A DNA stretch of 7,791 nucleotides from Nitrospirota bacterium (GTDB lineage Bacteria > Nitrospinota > Nitrospinia > Nitrospinales > Nitrospinaceae): positions 1 through 7,791 of the forward strand of contig JAUVMD010000049.1 of assembly GCA_030600405.1 (NCBI GenBank), given 5' to 3'. The notes beneath the pieces were generated by a model. The model worked only from the letters and a program-made list of their open reading frames with translations. It made no database searches and was not told where the DNA came from. This document shows, piece by piece, positions 7,654 through 7,791 of the stretch (position 1 is its first letter; the number at the start of each line of letters is the position of its first letter). Both the position numbers and the translations under genes were made by a program.

Positions 7654-7791
7654 CAAATTCCCCGGGGTCCATTGGAACCCACCCATTGTAGAGTGAAACA
7701 TTTCGCTTCACAAAAAGATTGTTTTAGGGAGGAAATCTAATTTGCAATTTTCCTTCTTTCATTAAACCATCTTTGCCGGGTTTGAAGCAGG
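7654..7791. other. Right-edge intergenic sequence with an orphan Shine-Dalgarno-like motif
   Basis: No supportable gene lies in these 138 bases. AGGGAGG at 7726-7732 is a strong ribosome-binding-site match, but the only standard start nearby, TTG at 7742, is followed by a stop after seven codons. An imperfect inverted repeat (GTGAA and TTCAC around 7693-7711) is too weak to call. The next gene probably begins or ends just beyond the edge. Confidence 0.4.

Noticed and set aside
6070..7701. Long minus-strand frames opposite cimA
   Set aside because: They are shadows of a fully motif-supported citramalate synthase.
7762..7791. Possible 3' end of a leftward gene (minus-strand TAA at 7764-7762)
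   Set aside because: Only nine codons are visible, with no motif; an open stretch this short is expected by chance.

Overview
The window holds six protein genes. One partial gene runs leftward off the left edge (minus strand). The other five run rightward in two tightly packed groups. Genes are dense and about 55% GC by eye, with short intergenic gaps, sigma70-like promoters and a classical stem-loop terminator, so this is a bacterial chromosome segment. The pairing of a DUF4912 protein with a GH57 glucan branching enzyme, and of aspartate kinase with (R)-citramalate synthase, resembles Nitrospinota or deltaproteobacterial (Geobacter-like) genomes. That placement is an inference from remembered gene neighbourhoods and is weak.

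Layout. Positions 1-689 (minus) encode an MBL-fold metallohydrolase whose C-terminus lies outside the window. Positions 690-955 are an AT-rich divergent intergenic region with a good rightward promoter candidate. Positions 956-1822 encode a DUF4912 protein made of a Rho-N/SAP-like head, a lysine-rich histone-H1-like linker and the DUF4912 domain. One base later (1824-3404) comes a full-length GH57 1,4-alpha-glucan branching enzyme. Positions 3405-3546 carry a perfect TATAAT box and a 12-bp palindrome. They start a second unit: an archaeal-type phosphoglycerate mutase (ApgM) homologue (3547-4752), aspartate kinase lysC (4749-6020, overlapping by four bases) and (R)-citramalate synthase cimA (6040-7626). 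A strong hairpin and T-run (7626-7653) close it. The last 138 bases hold no gene I can support.

How the genes work together. The first unit points to glycogen-like alpha-glucan metabolism, with DUF4912 as an uncharacterised partner of the branching enzyme. The second unit is amino-acid biosynthesis: LysC commits aspartate to the lysine/threonine/methionine branch, and CimA makes citramalate from pyruvate and acetyl-CoA as a threonine-independent route to isoleucine.

The main surprise is the first gene of the second unit. It aligns without gaps through the N-terminal third of the ApgM family and keeps the family's structural motifs, but nearly every catalytic and metal-binding residue is replaced. 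It looks like a maintained pseudoenzyme translationally coupled to aspartate kinase. A second point of interest is a well-placed ribosome-binding site and ATG inside lysC that could produce a separate regulatory subunit.
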